Notes: a model not told the origin generated them from the sequence alone. Positions 26,033-35,292 are shown, numbered from the stretch's first letter. The stretch is DNA of 64,000 bases from Poriferisodalis sp964484385 (GCA_964484385.1 CAZAFV010000004.1:1-64000), one strand, 5' to 3'. A program made the numbers and translations.

Positions 26033-27304
26033 ATGAAGAGCGAGCGGGTTGCGACATTCGCCGCGCTGGGGGTACCCGGGTTCCGGCTTCTGTGGCTGAG
26101 CGGGGTGTTCTCGTTCATGAGCATCCAGATGCAGTTCCTGCTGCGGGCGCTGCTGGCCTGGGACCTCACTGAGAGCGAGAGCGCACTGGGCATCGTGTTC
26201 TTCGCCTTCGGCCTGGCACTGGGCGTGTCGACGCTCTTCGGCGGCGTCGCGGCGGATCGACTGTCGAAGCGGCGGTTGATGCTGTTCGGCCAGATGGTGC
26301 TGCTGCTCGGCTCGGTCGGCATGGGCTTGGCGCTGGCCACCGATGTCATCCACTACTGGATGCTGCTCGTCTCCAGCGCGCTGCAAGGCCTGATGTTCGG
26401 GCTGATCGGCCCTGCTCGCATCTCGATGACGACCGAGCTGGTCGGCCGTGAGCGGCTGGGCAATGCGATCACGCTGTCGTCGCTGTCGCTGAGCGGCAGT
26501 CGGGTCATCGCTCCGACCGCTGCCGGGCTGCTGGCCGGGTGGGCGCTGTTCGGGCTCGCCGGCGCCTACTTCGTCTCGGCGGCCATTGCGACGCTGAGCT
26601 TCGTGCTGCTGATGCCCCTGCCGGAGACGAAACGATCCGTTTCCGGCTCCAGCGATGACGCCCGACCCGTGCGCCACGCTCGCAGCAGTCCTCTGGCCGA
26701 GATCCGCGAAGGCATCCGCTACGCCATGAGCCGACCTGAGCTTCGGCGACCGATCGTGACCTCGATCATCGTGATCATGTTCGGCTTCAGCTACGTCGCC
26801 TTCCAGCCGGCGCTGGTCGAAGGCGTCTTCGGTCTCGGCGACGCCCATGTCGGGTTCATCTCCGGGGCGTCGTCGATCGGCGCGGTGGCTGCGTCGATCG
26901 TGCTCGCGTCACGCGCCGACTCGCCGGGCGCACACTCCATCCTGATCGGCCTGGGCTTCGCCTTCGGCGCTTCGATCGTGGCCCTCGCGTGGGCGCCGAC
27001 CTATGCGATCGCCTTGGCGGTGACTGCGGCCATCGGGGCGGCATCTGTCGGGTTCATCTCGCTCATTCAGACGATCGTCATGCGTGCCACCGACGAGGCC
27101 TACCAAGGGCGCGTGCAATCGCTGGTGCAGCTTCCGTTCGCGGCATTCGCCATGGCGGCAGCGCCGCTGGGCGCCTTAGCGGAATGGGTCGGCGTGCGCG
27201 CCATGTTCTTGACCATGGGGATCGCCGTCACGCTCAGCATGGTCGTCTACTCGATGGCCGCCGTGAGCAACCGGCGACTGCCCCAGCCGGCGGGCTCGCA
27301 GTAG
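26033..27304 (+). CDS. MFS transporter (MFS_3/enterobactin-exporter-like)
   Basis: A 423-residue major facilitator with about 12 membrane helices. The start FRLLWLSGVFSFMSIQMQF, the loop GGVAADRLSKRRLMLFGQ between helices 2 and 3, and the charged central loop ETKRSVSGSSDDARPVR fit the MFS_3 exporter group (EntS-like). It is probably a drug or siderophore exporter by family. ATG 26033 is chosen from its SD; ATG 26015 would add six residues. It is divergent from the SDR gene and convergent with the polymerase. Confidence 0.85.
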   Translation: MKSERVATFAALGVPGFRLLWLSGVFSFMSIQMQFLLRALLAWDLTESESALGIVFFAFGLALGVSTLFGGVAADRLSKRRLMLFGQMVLLLGSVGMGLALATDVIHYWMLLVSSALQGLMFGLIGPARISMTTELVGRERLGNAITLSSLSLSGSRVIAPTAAGLLAGWALFGLAGAYFVSAAIATLSFVLLMPLPETKRSVSGSSDDARPVRHARSSPLAEIREGIRYAMSRPELRRPIVTSIIVIMFGFSYVAFQPALVEGVFGLGDAHVGFISGASSIGAVAASIVLASRADSPGAHSILIGLGFAFGASIVALAWAPTYAIALAVTAAIGAASVGFISLIQTIVMRATDEAYQGRVQSLVQLPFAAFAMAAAPLGALAEWVGVRAMFLTMGIAVTLSMVVYSMAAVSNRRLPQPAGSQ

Positions 27305-27398
27305 GCACGGCAAGCCCGCCGGGGCAGCCGCTCGACGGCCTCACAGGCGGCGGTCTGAACGGACGCGCCTGGCCCGATGGCCGTAGGCGGCAGCCCTC

Positions 27399-29945
27399 TC
27401 AACGCAACTGTTCGAGGATCGAGGTCTCCGACAGGCTCGTGCGGATGTCGGTATCGGCCACCGTGGGCACGTCGGGGCACCAGCGTGACATGGCAGCTTC
27501 CAGCGCTGACTTGACGTCCGCGGCGATGGCGTGAGCTTCGGCTTCGTCGCACTCGATGACGACGCTGTCGTGGACGGTCTGCACAGCGTCGGCTGTGGGG
27601 TAGCGCTCAAGCGCTTCGCTCAGCCGACCGTAGGCGTCGAGCATCACGTCGGCCACGCCGCCTTGGATCGGGGCGTTGCGGTAGGCATTGGCCATCTGGC
27701 CGACCCGGGTGTGCAACGCGCGCCGCAGCAGGAACTGCTGGTCGGCATCGCCCATGGCAACGCCTACCTCGTCGATGACGGCCCGCCGCAGGTGCCGTTG
27801 CTCCAGCACCTTGTCCACGGCCGGCCGCAGCGTGCCGCCCGCTGCGGCCGTCGGCGGAGCAAGGTCGAAGCGGGCCAGCACTCGCCGCCACACCTCGGCC
27901 GGCCGGGGCTTGGTCGAGCAGCCGACCACAGCAGCGGCTTCGCCCAGCACCCAGTCCACGGAGAACGTGAACTGTTGCCGGCGACCAGCCGGCGTATGCG
28001 AGCTGAACGACAGCGGCGAGCCATCGGAACGGACGACTACCGGCGCGGCAAACGACAGCGCCCACGCCACCTCGGCAACGTCAATCTCGCTCAGGCCGAT
28101 CGTCGGGCCGCCGGCGAACCGGCCCGGGTCGATCGCGCCGGCCCGATCGGCTGCGAGCAGGGCCTCGTGGACCTCCTCGGCGCTGTGATGCCGGCGCTGC
28201 TGGCTCCGAAGCGTCCGCCGAGCGTCATCGGTGCGGGGCCACAGGGCCCCCAGCCGCAGCGTCAGCGGCCAATCGGCATCCAGCGAGGTGGCGGCGAAGT
28301 GACCGATGAAGCGGTCCCGCTCGTCCACCCAGTGGGCGATGCCGGGGTACGCGCTCAGGTACGCCTCGATGAGCGCGTCGGCCTCGCCGCGGCTGGTCGG
28401 CACGCCGGCGTCGGTGAGGCCACGCGACAGCCCCGCGCCGCGCTGCCCGTACAGGATCCCGAAGTTGATGCGCTTGGCCTTGGTGCGGAATTCCTCGTAG
28501 CGGGGCCGGTCGAGCGCCGCCAACCCCGCCGGTCCGTCGAGGCGCACGTCGAACATCCGCTCAGCGGTGGCGGTGTGGATGTCGAGACCTTGCTCGAACG
28601 CCGACCGAAGGCCGTCGTCGCCCGCGAGCTGGGTGGCGAAGCGCAATTCGGCCTGGCTCAAGTCGGAATAGACGAAGACCCGCCCGGGCGAGGGCTTCAT
28701 GTAGGGCTTCAGCCGAGGCGTGAAGTTCTGCGCATTCGGGTTGCGGCTGGCCAGCCGACCCGTGTTGGTGCCCACCACCTGCAGGTACTCCGGGTGCAGG
28801 CGGCCGTCGTCCCACAGGTGCTCGGCCATGGTGTGCCCATACGTACTCAAGGTCTTGGACAGGTCGCGGTAGGCCAGCAGCGCGCTGCAGAGTTCGCCGC
28901 CGATGCCCGCCAGCACCGAGGCGCCGAGCGAATCAGTCGGCGCCAGCGGCCGGGCTCGGCCGTCGGTCTTGACCGTCCATGCCTCCACCTTGTCGGACGC
29001 GAAACGGTTCAGGACCTCACGTGCCTGCTGTTCGCTGTCGGGGTTCCAGCTGGGCTCGAGACCGCCGCCGAAGAGATCGCCTTGACCGCCGCCGGTCAGC
29101 TCGGCCAAATGGGTGAGCACCTCGACGCGCCGCGACGCCAGCTCCGCCAGCTCGGCTTCCCAACCCTGCACGTCGAAGGGCAGACCGGCGCGCTCCATGC
29201 GGTCGAGAAACGGCCGGGCCGCCTGCTCCAGACGGCAGACCTCCTCCAGCCCGGCGTCTCGCAGCCCCTCACGCAGCTCGTCGGACACCCACAAGGTCTC
29301 CACTGCGTCCGCTGCTGCGTAGGCCACCTGGCTGTCGCTCAGCGGCCCGTTGGCGGAGTAGGAGAGCTGTGTCGTGGCCTTCCCTTCGACGCTGAGGCCG
29401 AGATAGCGCTCGGCGGCCCACGCAAGCCCATGGAAGAAGCTGAATCCGGTCAGCCCCTGATGCAGCAAAGCATCGGCCAGCTGTGCGTCCCACCAGCGCA
29501 ATGACCCCACCGCCGCACCTGCAGCTGCGGCCGGCTCCATGAGATGGGTGTCGATGACACGATCGTCAAACGTCGCGTTCCAGGCATCCGACGCCAGGTC
29601 CTGGAGCCGCAAGCCCTCGTGCAACGCTGTCGCCAGTTCACACAATTCGTGCAAGGCGACATCGACGACCCATGCGTGCTCGGCACCGTCGGGAGTGCGA
29701 GTTGCCGCGGATATCACCCGCAGTTGGGGAACGCGACCGCGCGACCCCGCATAGCGAGGCTCATAGACCGTCTCGGTATCCATTGCACGGGCTTCGGACG
29801 CCGACAGCGCACCGACGAACTCGCCGAGCCGGTCGGGGCCCACGACCGTGACGGGCACCTGAGCCGGATCTCGCGAGGCTTCTGGACGCGGGTCGAGCCG
29901 CCGGACGTCCGCTGGGGCGCGGGCAAGATCGGCAACGGCGTCCAC
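27399..29945 (-). CDS. Family-A DNA polymerase with 3'-5' exonuclease-like domain and large insertion
   Basis: An 848-residue PolA-like enzyme lacking the 5'-nuclease domain. The N-terminus resembles a 3'-5' exonuclease: AMDTETVYE near 54-62 (DxE), ASDAWNATFDDRVIDTHLM near 119-135, and AYAAADAVETLWV near 208-220. The polymerase motifs are motif A SDLSQAELR (Asp428), motif B R487-x3-K491-x3-F495-x3-Y499-G, NAPIQGGVADVML near 757, and motif C VHD with Asp793. In Escherichia coli Pol I about 80 residues separate the Tyr of motif B from the NAP motif; here there are about 258, so some 180 residues (about 571-745) are inserted in the fingers-palm connection. Motif C has VHDS where VHDE is usual. 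The main polA must be elsewhere. Leaderless GTG start. Confidence 0.88.
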   Translation of the reverse strand: MDAVADLARAPADVRRLDPRPEASRDPAQVPVTVVGPDRLGEFVGALSASEARAMDTETVYEPRYAGSRGRVPQLRVISAATRTPDGAEHAWVVDVALHELCELATALHEGLRLQDLASDAWNATFDDRVIDTHLMEPAAAAGAAVGSLRWWDAQLADALLHQGLTGFSFFHGLAWAAERYLGLSVEGKATTQLSYSANGPLSDSQVAYAAADAVETLWVSDELREGLRDAGLEEVCRLEQAARPFLDRMERAGLPFDVQGWEAELAELASRRVEVLTHLAELTGGGQGDLFGGGLEPSWNPDSEQQAREVLNRFASDKVEAWTVKTDGRARPLAPTDSLGASVLAGIGGELCSALLAYRDLSKTLSTYGHTMAEHLWDDGRLHPEYLQVVGTNTGRLASRNPNAQNFTPRLKPYMKPSPGRVFVYSDLSQAELRFATQLAGDDGLRSAFEQGLDIHTATAERMFDVRLDGPAGLAALDRPRYEEFRTKAKRINFGILYGQRGAGLSRGLTDAGVPTSRGEADALIEAYLSAYPGIAHWVDERDRFIGHFAATSLDADWPLTLRLGALWPRTDDARRTLRSQQRRHHSAEEVHEALLAADRAGAIDPGRFAGGPTIGLSEIDVAEVAWALSFAAPVVVRSDGSPLSFSSHTPAGRRQQFTFSVDWVLGEAAAVVGCSTKPRPAEVWRRVLARFDLAPPTAAAGGTLRPAVDKVLEQRHLRRAVIDEVGVAMGDADQQFLLRRALHTRVGQMANAYRNAPIQGGVADVMLDAYGRLSEALERYPTADAVQTVHDSVVIECDEAEAHAIAADVKSALEAAMSRWCPDVPTVADTDIRTSLSETSILEQLR

Positions 29946-29951
29946 GAGCGC

Positions 29952-29957
29952 ACCCTA
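29952..29957 (-). promoter_or_regulatory. TAGGGT -10 box for the polymerase gene
   Basis: On the minus strand TAGGGT ends 6 nt before GTG 29945. Confidence 0.6.
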
Positions 29958-30031
29958 GGACGGCCCTGTCACAGCCACCGGACAGCTGCAGCGCGTGTTG
30001 CGGGCGTCCGGATGGGTGGCCCCCGACCACC

Positions 30032-31114
30032 TCAGGCGTACTGCACTTCGATGAAATCCTCGGGTGAGCCGTCACCGGCTTCGGTCTCGGCGGTGATGAG
30101 ATCGTGCAAGCGCTTCGCCACAGGGCCGACTGTGCCGTTGCCGATCGGGGCGCCGTCCCACTCCACGACCGGGAAGACGTGGGTGTCGCCGCCGGACATG
30201 ATGACCTCAGCGCCCGCACGCGCCTCGTCGGCCCGCAGTGGCCGCTGTTCTACGCCGCGCAGCAGTCCTTCGTCGCTGAGCGGCCCCCTGGCCAGATCCA
30301 GCAGGCGCCGCATGGTGGTGCCGTGCAGGATGCCCTCGAATGGGGGAGTCACGAAGACGCCGTCGTGGCTCACGCTGCACACGTTCAGTACGCAGGCTTC
30401 CGCGATGAAGCCGTCGTCGTCCACGATGATCCCGAATGTCCCCCCGCCGTCGGCCGCCTCGAGGTGGGTCAGGACGTTCAGCAGGTAGTTGTTCGACTTG
30501 ATCTGGGCCAGCAGCGGCGGCTTTTGGGGCGTCTCGCGCACCGTTGCTTCGCGGAAGCCGTCCCGCATCGGGTCGAAGCCTCCATCGCCGAAGCTCATGG
30601 GGTCGAGCACGACGCAGTAGAAGCACGGCTCTTCGCATTCGGCCGGCATGAACGAGAACCCGCCCGGGCCCGCCGTCAGCCAGTAGCGGACGATGGCGTT
30701 GTGGGCACCGGAGGCTGCCGCGGTATCGGCGATCATCTGGATGAGCTCGTCGCGCGACCACGGGATCTGGAGGCGGGCGCCCGCAGCACTCGCAAGCAGC
30801 CGATCGATGTGGATGCCGAGCCGGTACAGCCGGCCGTTCACCAGCGAGCAGGTGTCGAACACGCCGTGGCCCCGGTGCACCATGTGATCGTCGAGCGGCA
30901 CCGTCATCACGGTGGGGTCGGTGACGACGCCTCCCAGATAGGAGCTGAACATCGCGTAGCAGCCGCGCTTGCCCTGGCGTCGAGCGGCCATGCGCTCGAC
31001 GGCTTCGGCAGCACTCAGGATCTGCTGGGCCGGGCGCAGTCTGCCGCCGGGCTCGTCTGGTGCGGCAGCGTCGCCGTTCCCCGAGCCGTTCCCAGAAACC
31101 GTCCGCAGCGCCAC
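30032..31114 (-). CDS. Class IV aminotransferase
   Basis: A 360-residue fold-type IV PLP enzyme (branched-chain / D-amino-acid aminotransferase and aminodeoxychorismate lyase superfamily). Marks are VPLDDHMVHRGHGVFDTCSL, the catalytic Lys in LLAQIKSNNYLLNVLTHLEA, the FIAEACVLNVCSVSHDGVFV segment (PLP phosphate loop, normally E..xxN.F), and GILHGTTMRRLLDLAR. About 40 disordered residues precede the domain, and a typical start would be nearer the fold, but TAGTAT 6 nt before GTG 31114 supports the long form. Product specificity cannot be told; it resembles BCAT-like proteins. Confidence 0.85.
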   Translation of the reverse strand: MALRTVSGNGSGNGDAAAPDEPGGRLRPAQQILSAAEAVERMAARRQGKRGCYAMFSSYLGGVVTDPTVMTVPLDDHMVHRGHGVFDTCSLVNGRLYRLGIHIDRLLASAAGARLQIPWSRDELIQMIADTAAASGAHNAIVRYWLTAGPGGFSFMPAECEEPCFYCVVLDPMSFGDGGFDPMRDGFREATVRETPQKPPLLAQIKSNNYLLNVLTHLEAADGGGTFGIIVDDDGFIAEACVLNVCSVSHDGVFVTPPFEGILHGTTMRRLLDLARGPLSDEGLLRGVEQRPLRADEARAGAEVIMSGGDTHVFPVVEWDGAPIGNGTVGPVAKRLHDLITAETEAGDGSPEDFIEVQYA

Positions 31115-31120
31115 GTGCCG

Positions 31121-31126
31121 ATACTA
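31121..31126 (-). promoter_or_regulatory. TAGTAT -10 box for the class IV aminotransferase
   Basis: On the minus strand TAGTAT ends 6 nt before GTG 31114. Confidence 0.6.
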
Positions 31127-31229
31127 GGTGGACCGCCGTGCCCGGCTCCCGGAGCCGCTGCTGATCCCAGTCGGTCGCGGCAGAGTCGCAGCGTCCATTG
31201 AGGGCCACGCCGTTGCGGGTCGGCGCGCG

Positions 31230-31235
31230 TAACCT
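31230..31235 (+). promoter_or_regulatory. TAACCT -10 box for pgsA
   Basis: TAACCT lies 9 nt before ATG 31245, at the long end of the leaderless range. Confidence 0.55.
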
Positions 31236-31244
31236 CGCTGGGCA

Positions 31245-31847
31245 ATGGCGGTTCCGGATGGGGAGGACGCGCCCCCGGCGTTCGGGCCGACGGCGCTGGC
31301 GACGCCGGCCAACTTGGTGACGGTCGCCCGGATTGCGGCCTCGCCCGTGTTCATCTGGATGATCGTGCGGACCGACGAGGCCCGCTGGTCCACGTTCGTC
31401 GTCGGTTTCGCCATCGCCATGACCGACTACCTCGACGGCTGGCTGGCCCGCCGACACGGCACGACGCGCGCAGGCGCGTTCCTGGACCCGCTGGCCGACA
31501 AGGTGCTGGTGCTCGGCGGCATGGCGGCGCTCGTGTGGAACGGCCAATTCCACGCCATCCCGGTGATCGTCATCGCGGCACGGGAGCTGCTGATCAGCGC
31601 CTACCGGTCACGCGCCGGCCGCCGAGGCATCACGGTGCCGGCGACCAAGCTCGCCAAGTGGAAGACGTTCGTCCAGCTCTGGGCCATCGGCTTCGCCGTC
31701 ATGCCGCCGCTGGCCACGAACGCCCACTGGGTCGCCACGCTCACGCTGTGGCTGGCGGTGGCGCTTACTGCATGGACCGGCTGGTCGTACCTGCGGTCGG
31801 CTCGTGGCGTGGCGGCCGCGCAGCTCGGCGACGACACTTCCGGCTGA
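31245..31847 (+). CDS. pgsA: CDP-diacylglycerol-glycerol-3-phosphate 3-phosphatidyltransferase
   Basis: A 200-residue CDP-alcohol phosphatidyltransferase that makes phosphatidylglycerophosphate in the membrane. The CDP-binding signature is complete: DYLDGWLARRHGTTRAG followed by AFLDPLADK, giving D-x2-DG-x2-AR-x8-G-x3-D-x3-D. About five membrane helices are seen. A family opening LATPANLVTVARIAASPVF fits pgsA rather than pssA. cinA follows with 34 bp, but has its own TAGGGT box. The pgsA-cinA pair is a conserved actinobacterial arrangement near ftsK and recA. Confidence 0.93.
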   Translation: MAVPDGEDAPPAFGPTALATPANLVTVARIAASPVFIWMIVRTDEARWSTFVVGFAIAMTDYLDGWLARRHGTTRAGAFLDPLADKVLVLGGMAALVWNGQFHAIPVIVIAARELLISAYRSRAGRRGITVPATKLAKWKTFVQLWAIGFAVMPPLATNAHWVATLTLWLAVALTAWTGWSYLRSARGVAAAQLGDDTSG

Positions 31848-31867
31848 ACCGCGCCAGCCTCTGCCCC

Positions 31868-31873
31868 TAGGGT
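31868..31873 (+). promoter_or_regulatory. TAGGGT -10 box, sets cinA start
   Basis: TAGGGT lies 8 nt before GTG 31882. The frame is open back to 31804, inside pgsA, so this box decides the start. Confidence 0.6.
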
Positions 31874-31881
31874 CACGGCTT

Positions 31882-33348
31882 GTGAAGACAGAGATCGTCG
31901 CAGTGGGCACCGAATTATTGCTGGGCCAGATCGTCGACACGAACTCCTCGTGGATGGGCGAGCAGCTCGCCCTGGCCGGCATCGACAGCCACTATCAGAC
32001 GAAGGTGGGGGACAATTGGGATCGCATCGAGGATGCGTTCCGGCTGGCGCTCGACCGCAGCGATGCCGTGATCGTGTGCGGTGGCTTGGGACCCACCCAA
32101 GACGACATCACCCGTGAGGTGCTGGCGTCGGTGATGGGGGTCGAGCTGGTGCTCGACGAGCGCATCGCGGAGCGGATCCGGGCCATGTTCGCAAGCCGCA
32201 GCCGCCCGATGCCCGAGAACAACCTGCGCCAGGCCATGGTTCCCGTCGGCGCGTCGCCGATCCCGCAGCTGCCCGGCACCGCGCCCGGCCTGGTGGCGCC
32301 CATTCGCTGGGTGCAGGGCACCGGGGCCGTCGCTCCCGGCGCTGAGCCGCCGGACGGGGCGGAGGTACTCGACCGCGTGGTGTACGTGGTGCCCGGTGTG
32401 CCGTATGAGATGCGCGAGATGATGAACGGCACCGTGCTGGGCGACCTGCAGCGGCGCGCTGGCGTCAGCGCGACCATCGAGAGCCGGGTGCTGCGCACGT
32501 GGGGCCAGAGCGAATCGGGGCTGGCCGAGATGCTGGCCGGCCGCATTGACGAGCTTGACGAGGCTGGCAACCCGACGCTGGCGTTCCTGGCCAGCGGCAT
32601 CGAGGGCATCAAGGTGCGGATCACCGCTAAGGGTGCGGACTCGGCCGAAGCGTGGCGCCTGATTGAGGCCGAGCAGGCAGTGCTCGAGCCGCTGCTGGGC
32701 GACCTGGTCTTCGCATACGACGACGACAACATGGAAACGGCCGTGCTCGCCGAGCTGGACCGGCTCGGTTTGACGCTCGGTGTCGCCGAGACGATCACCG
32801 GCGGCCGCATGGCGAACCGTCTGTCGTCGGCAGAGGCTGCGATGCGTGCCGGCCGGGCGCCGGGCGGGGCCAGGCTGGGCGATCCCGGGCTCGCATCCGC
32901 GGCCGACACCAGCCAATCTGACGGCGGGACCGGCCCGCGCACTTTCGCGGGCGGCATCGTGGCCCGCTCAGAGCACCTGACGGAGTACCTGCTGCATGCC
33001 GGCTCGTCGACGGTGTCGCCGATGGGCGACGATCTCGTGCCGCCGCTCGCGTCGGCCGCTGGCGCCGAGGCGCTCGCCCGAGCGGCCCGCCTGCGCACCG
33101 GTGCCAGCGTGGGCCTCGCTGTCACGGCGATCGAAGACCGCAGCGCAGCCACGCCTGAGCATCCCTTCGGCACGGCGTTCCTGGCTGTGTCGATCTCGGC
33201 GCAGCCTGCGCGCGGCGACATTCCCGCAGTCGCTCACCGCGACAAGACCGACGAGATCCGCCTGCCCGGCGACCGCGAGCGGCTCGCCGACTACAGCGCC
33301 ATCTCGGCGCTCAACCTGCTGCGCCTCACACTCACCGGCCGCCGCTAG
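31882..33348 (+). CDS. cinA: CinA-family protein with altered C-terminal domain
   Basis: A 488-residue CinA. The N-terminal MoCF/COG1058 domain is typical: KTEIVAVGTELLLGQIVDTN, GGLGPTQDDITREVLA, and VVPGVPYEMREMM. The C-terminal PncC-like nicotinamide-nucleotide amidase domain starts near 290 but reads AETITGG (302-308) where AESxTGG is usual, and carries a Gly/Ala-rich insert of about 38 residues (about 315-352) before TFAGGIVARS, replacing the usual VPGSS stretch. The normal length is about 410-430. The N-terminal pyrophosphatase role is likely kept; the amidase role is doubtful. Insert sequence has no recognisable domain. Confidence 0.85.
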   Translation: MKTEIVAVGTELLLGQIVDTNSSWMGEQLALAGIDSHYQTKVGDNWDRIEDAFRLALDRSDAVIVCGGLGPTQDDITREVLASVMGVELVLDERIAERIRAMFASRSRPMPENNLRQAMVPVGASPIPQLPGTAPGLVAPIRWVQGTGAVAPGAEPPDGAEVLDRVVYVVPGVPYEMREMMNGTVLGDLQRRAGVSATIESRVLRTWGQSESGLAEMLAGRIDELDEAGNPTLAFLASGIEGIKVRITAKGADSAEAWRLIEAEQAVLEPLLGDLVFAYDDDNMETAVLAELDRLGLTLGVAETITGGRMANRLSSAEAAMRAGRAPGGARLGDPGLASAADTSQSDGGTGPRTFAGGIVARSEHLTEYLLHAGSSTVSPMGDDLVPPLASAAGAEALARAARLRTGASVGLAVTAIEDRSAATPEHPFGTAFLAVSISAQPARGDIPAVAHRDKTDEIRLPGDRERLADYSAISALNLLRLTLTGRR

Positions 33349-33488
33349 AGGCTGAGCCCCGGGCCCGAGCGGCCCGCGAGCGCAGCGAGCTAGAGCGGGA
33401 AGCTCAGGGCGAAGCCGTGGCCCGCGCAGCCCACGGACGGCCACTCCCACATCCCGCGAATGCGAACTCTGGATGGCAGGCTGTCCCG

Positions 33489-34391
33489 ATGCGTTTCGGA
33501 TTCTGGACGAAGAACGACCAACAGACCTCGGCGGTCATCGAGTGCTGCCAGCACGCGGAGGCCACGGGCTGGGATGGGCTGTGGTTCGCCGACCACTTCA
33601 TGCCCAACGAGGAGAACGTGGACCAGCCGGTGCACGAGGCGTGGTCGGTGCTGGCGGCGCTTGCAGTGGCCGGGCCCCGGGTGCGTCTCGGCCCGCTCGT
33701 GGCCGGCAACACCTACCGCAACCCGGCGCTCACGGCCAAGATCGCCACGACGATCGACCACCTGTCGGGCGGTCGGGTGGTGCTCGGCATCGGCGCCGGG
33801 TGGCAGGAGAACGAGCACGAGGCGTACGGGTTCGAGTTCGGCACGCTGCGCAGCCGCATGGATCGCTTCGACGAGGCCGTCGAGATCATCAGCTCGCTGC
33901 TCGGGAACACACGCACGAGCTTCGACGGCGAGCACTACACGCTGGCCGGGGCACCGCTCGACCCCAAGCCGGTGCAGTCGCCAGTTCCGCTGTTGATCGG
34001 CGGCGGCGGTCGGAAGCGCACGCTGCGGACCACTGCCCGCTGGGCCACCGAATGGAACTACTGGGGCATGCCCGACGACATCGCCGAGCTGTGCAGCGTG
34101 CTCGACGGGCACTGCGAGGCGATCGGCCGCGACCCTGGCGAGATCAGCCGGTCGGCGTGCGCGCTGCTGTTCATCCACGAGGACTCGGCCAAGCTGGACC
34201 GCTTCCGCGCCATGGACCTCGGCCGGGCCACGATCGTGGGCACGCCCGATGAGGTCAGCGAGGTCGTCGAGCGGTACCGGCAGGTCGGGGTCGACGAGTT
34301 GATCATCCCCGACTTCACCTTCGGCCCCATGGAAGCCAAGAAGCACTCCATGGACCTGTTCATCAACGAGGTAGCACCCAACTTCCGCTGA
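33489..34391 (+). CDS. LLM-class F420-dependent oxidoreductase
   Basis: A 300-residue luciferase-like protein. It opens MRFGFWTKNDQQTSAVIECC, then WDGLWFADHFMPNEE, RVRLGPLVAGNTYRNPALTA, TIDHLSGGRVVLGIGAGWQE and PLLIGGGGRKRTLRTTARWA: the usual order of F420-dependent LLM proteins (TIGR03560-like). ATG 33489 is the start that matches the family; upstream codons are unrelated. The next gene, 49 bp on, is a second LLM protein of a different subgroup, so they may act on successive steps. Substrate unknown. Confidence 0.88.
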   Translation: MRFGFWTKNDQQTSAVIECCQHAEATGWDGLWFADHFMPNEENVDQPVHEAWSVLAALAVAGPRVRLGPLVAGNTYRNPALTAKIATTIDHLSGGRVVLGIGAGWQENEHEAYGFEFGTLRSRMDRFDEAVEIISSLLGNTRTSFDGEHYTLAGAPLDPKPVQSPVPLLIGGGGRKRTLRTTARWATEWNYWGMPDDIAELCSVLDGHCEAIGRDPGEISRSACALLFIHEDSAKLDRFRAMDLGRATIVGTPDEVSEVVERYRQVGVDELIIPDFTFGPMEAKKHSMDLFINEVAPNFR

Positions 34392-34440
34392 CGGCAGCGC
34401 AACACCACACCACACGACACTCCGACGACGGGAGAACGAG

Positions 34441-35292
34441 ATGAAGATCGGTCTGTTTCAGATCAACATGGGGGCGCTGGGCGATGCAGCCGGCGCTGAG
34501 GGCGCCGGCCGCATTGCCGTGGCCGCCGAGCAAGCCGGCTTCGAGTCGGTGTGGACGGGGGAGCACGTGGTGCTGCCCGACCCGCAGGCGCCGCCGTCGC
34601 CGCTGCCACCGCTGCATCCGATGCTCGACCCTGCCGTTGCCCTCGCGTACGTCGCAGCGCTCACCAGCGAGATCAAGCTGGGCACCGGCATCATCATCGT
34701 TCCCCAGCGCAACCCGCTGGTGCTGGCCAAAGAACTCGCCAGCGTGGATGTGCTGTCGGGCGGCCGTCTGCTGTTCGGCGTCGGCGTCGGCTACCTCGGC
34801 CCGGAGTTCGAGGCGCTGGGCATCCCGATGGAAGATCGTGCCCGCCGCACCGAGGAATACATCGAGGCCATGCGCGCCATCTGGTCGATGGACGCGCCCG
34901 CGTACGAGGGCGAGTTCGTCAGTTTCTCCGATGTGCAGGCTCGACCGAGGCCGGTCCAGCAGCCGGGCCCGCCAGTGGTGATGGGCGGCCACACCGCGCC
35001 CGCCTACCGCCGATCGGTCACGATGAGCGAGGGCTGGTACGGGTTCGCGCTCGACTACGACGCCACGCAGCGCTGCATCGACGGTCTGTCGGAGGCAGGC
35101 GCCCGCTACGGCCGGCCCGCCGAACTCGGCAGGCTGGAGATCACCGTGACGCCGCGGGTGCGGCCGACACCGGAGATGGTCGAGCGTTTCGCCGAGATGG
35201 GCGTGGACCGCCTGGTGCTGCTGCCGAACGGCCAAACCGTCGACGAAGTAGCTGCGTTCGTCGACCACATCGGCTCGACGATTCTGAACTGA
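34441..35292 (+). CDS. LLM-class F420-dependent oxidoreductase
   Basis: A 283-residue luciferase-like protein (TIGR03619-like subgroup). Marks are FESVWTGEHVVLPDPQAPPS, IKLGTGIIIVPQRNPLVLA, DVLSGGRLLFGVGVGYLGPE, FEALGIPMEDRARRTEEYIE and GPPVVMGGHTAPAYRR. ATG 34441 follows GGGAGAACGAG. It forms a likely operon with the LLM gene upstream. A CoA-transferase gene converges from the right, 30 bp away. Substrate unknown. Confidence 0.9.
   Translation: MKIGLFQINMGALGDAAGAEGAGRIAVAAEQAGFESVWTGEHVVLPDPQAPPSPLPPLHPMLDPAVALAYVAALTSEIKLGTGIIIVPQRNPLVLAKELASVDVLSGGRLLFGVGVGYLGPEFEALGIPMEDRARRTEEYIEAMRAIWSMDAPAYEGEFVSFSDVQARPRPVQQPGPPVVMGGHTAPAYRRSVTMSEGWYGFALDYDATQRCIDGLSEAGARYGRPAELGRLEITVTPRVRPTPEMVERFAEMGVDRLVLLPNGQTVDEVAAFVDHIGSTILN

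Noticed and set aside
27531..29504. 657-residue open frame on the plus strand antisense to the polymerase
   Set aside because: Composition is rich in Arg, Gln, His and Gly with no motif, and it mirrors the third-position GC of a clear polymerase gene; it is a high-GC shadow.
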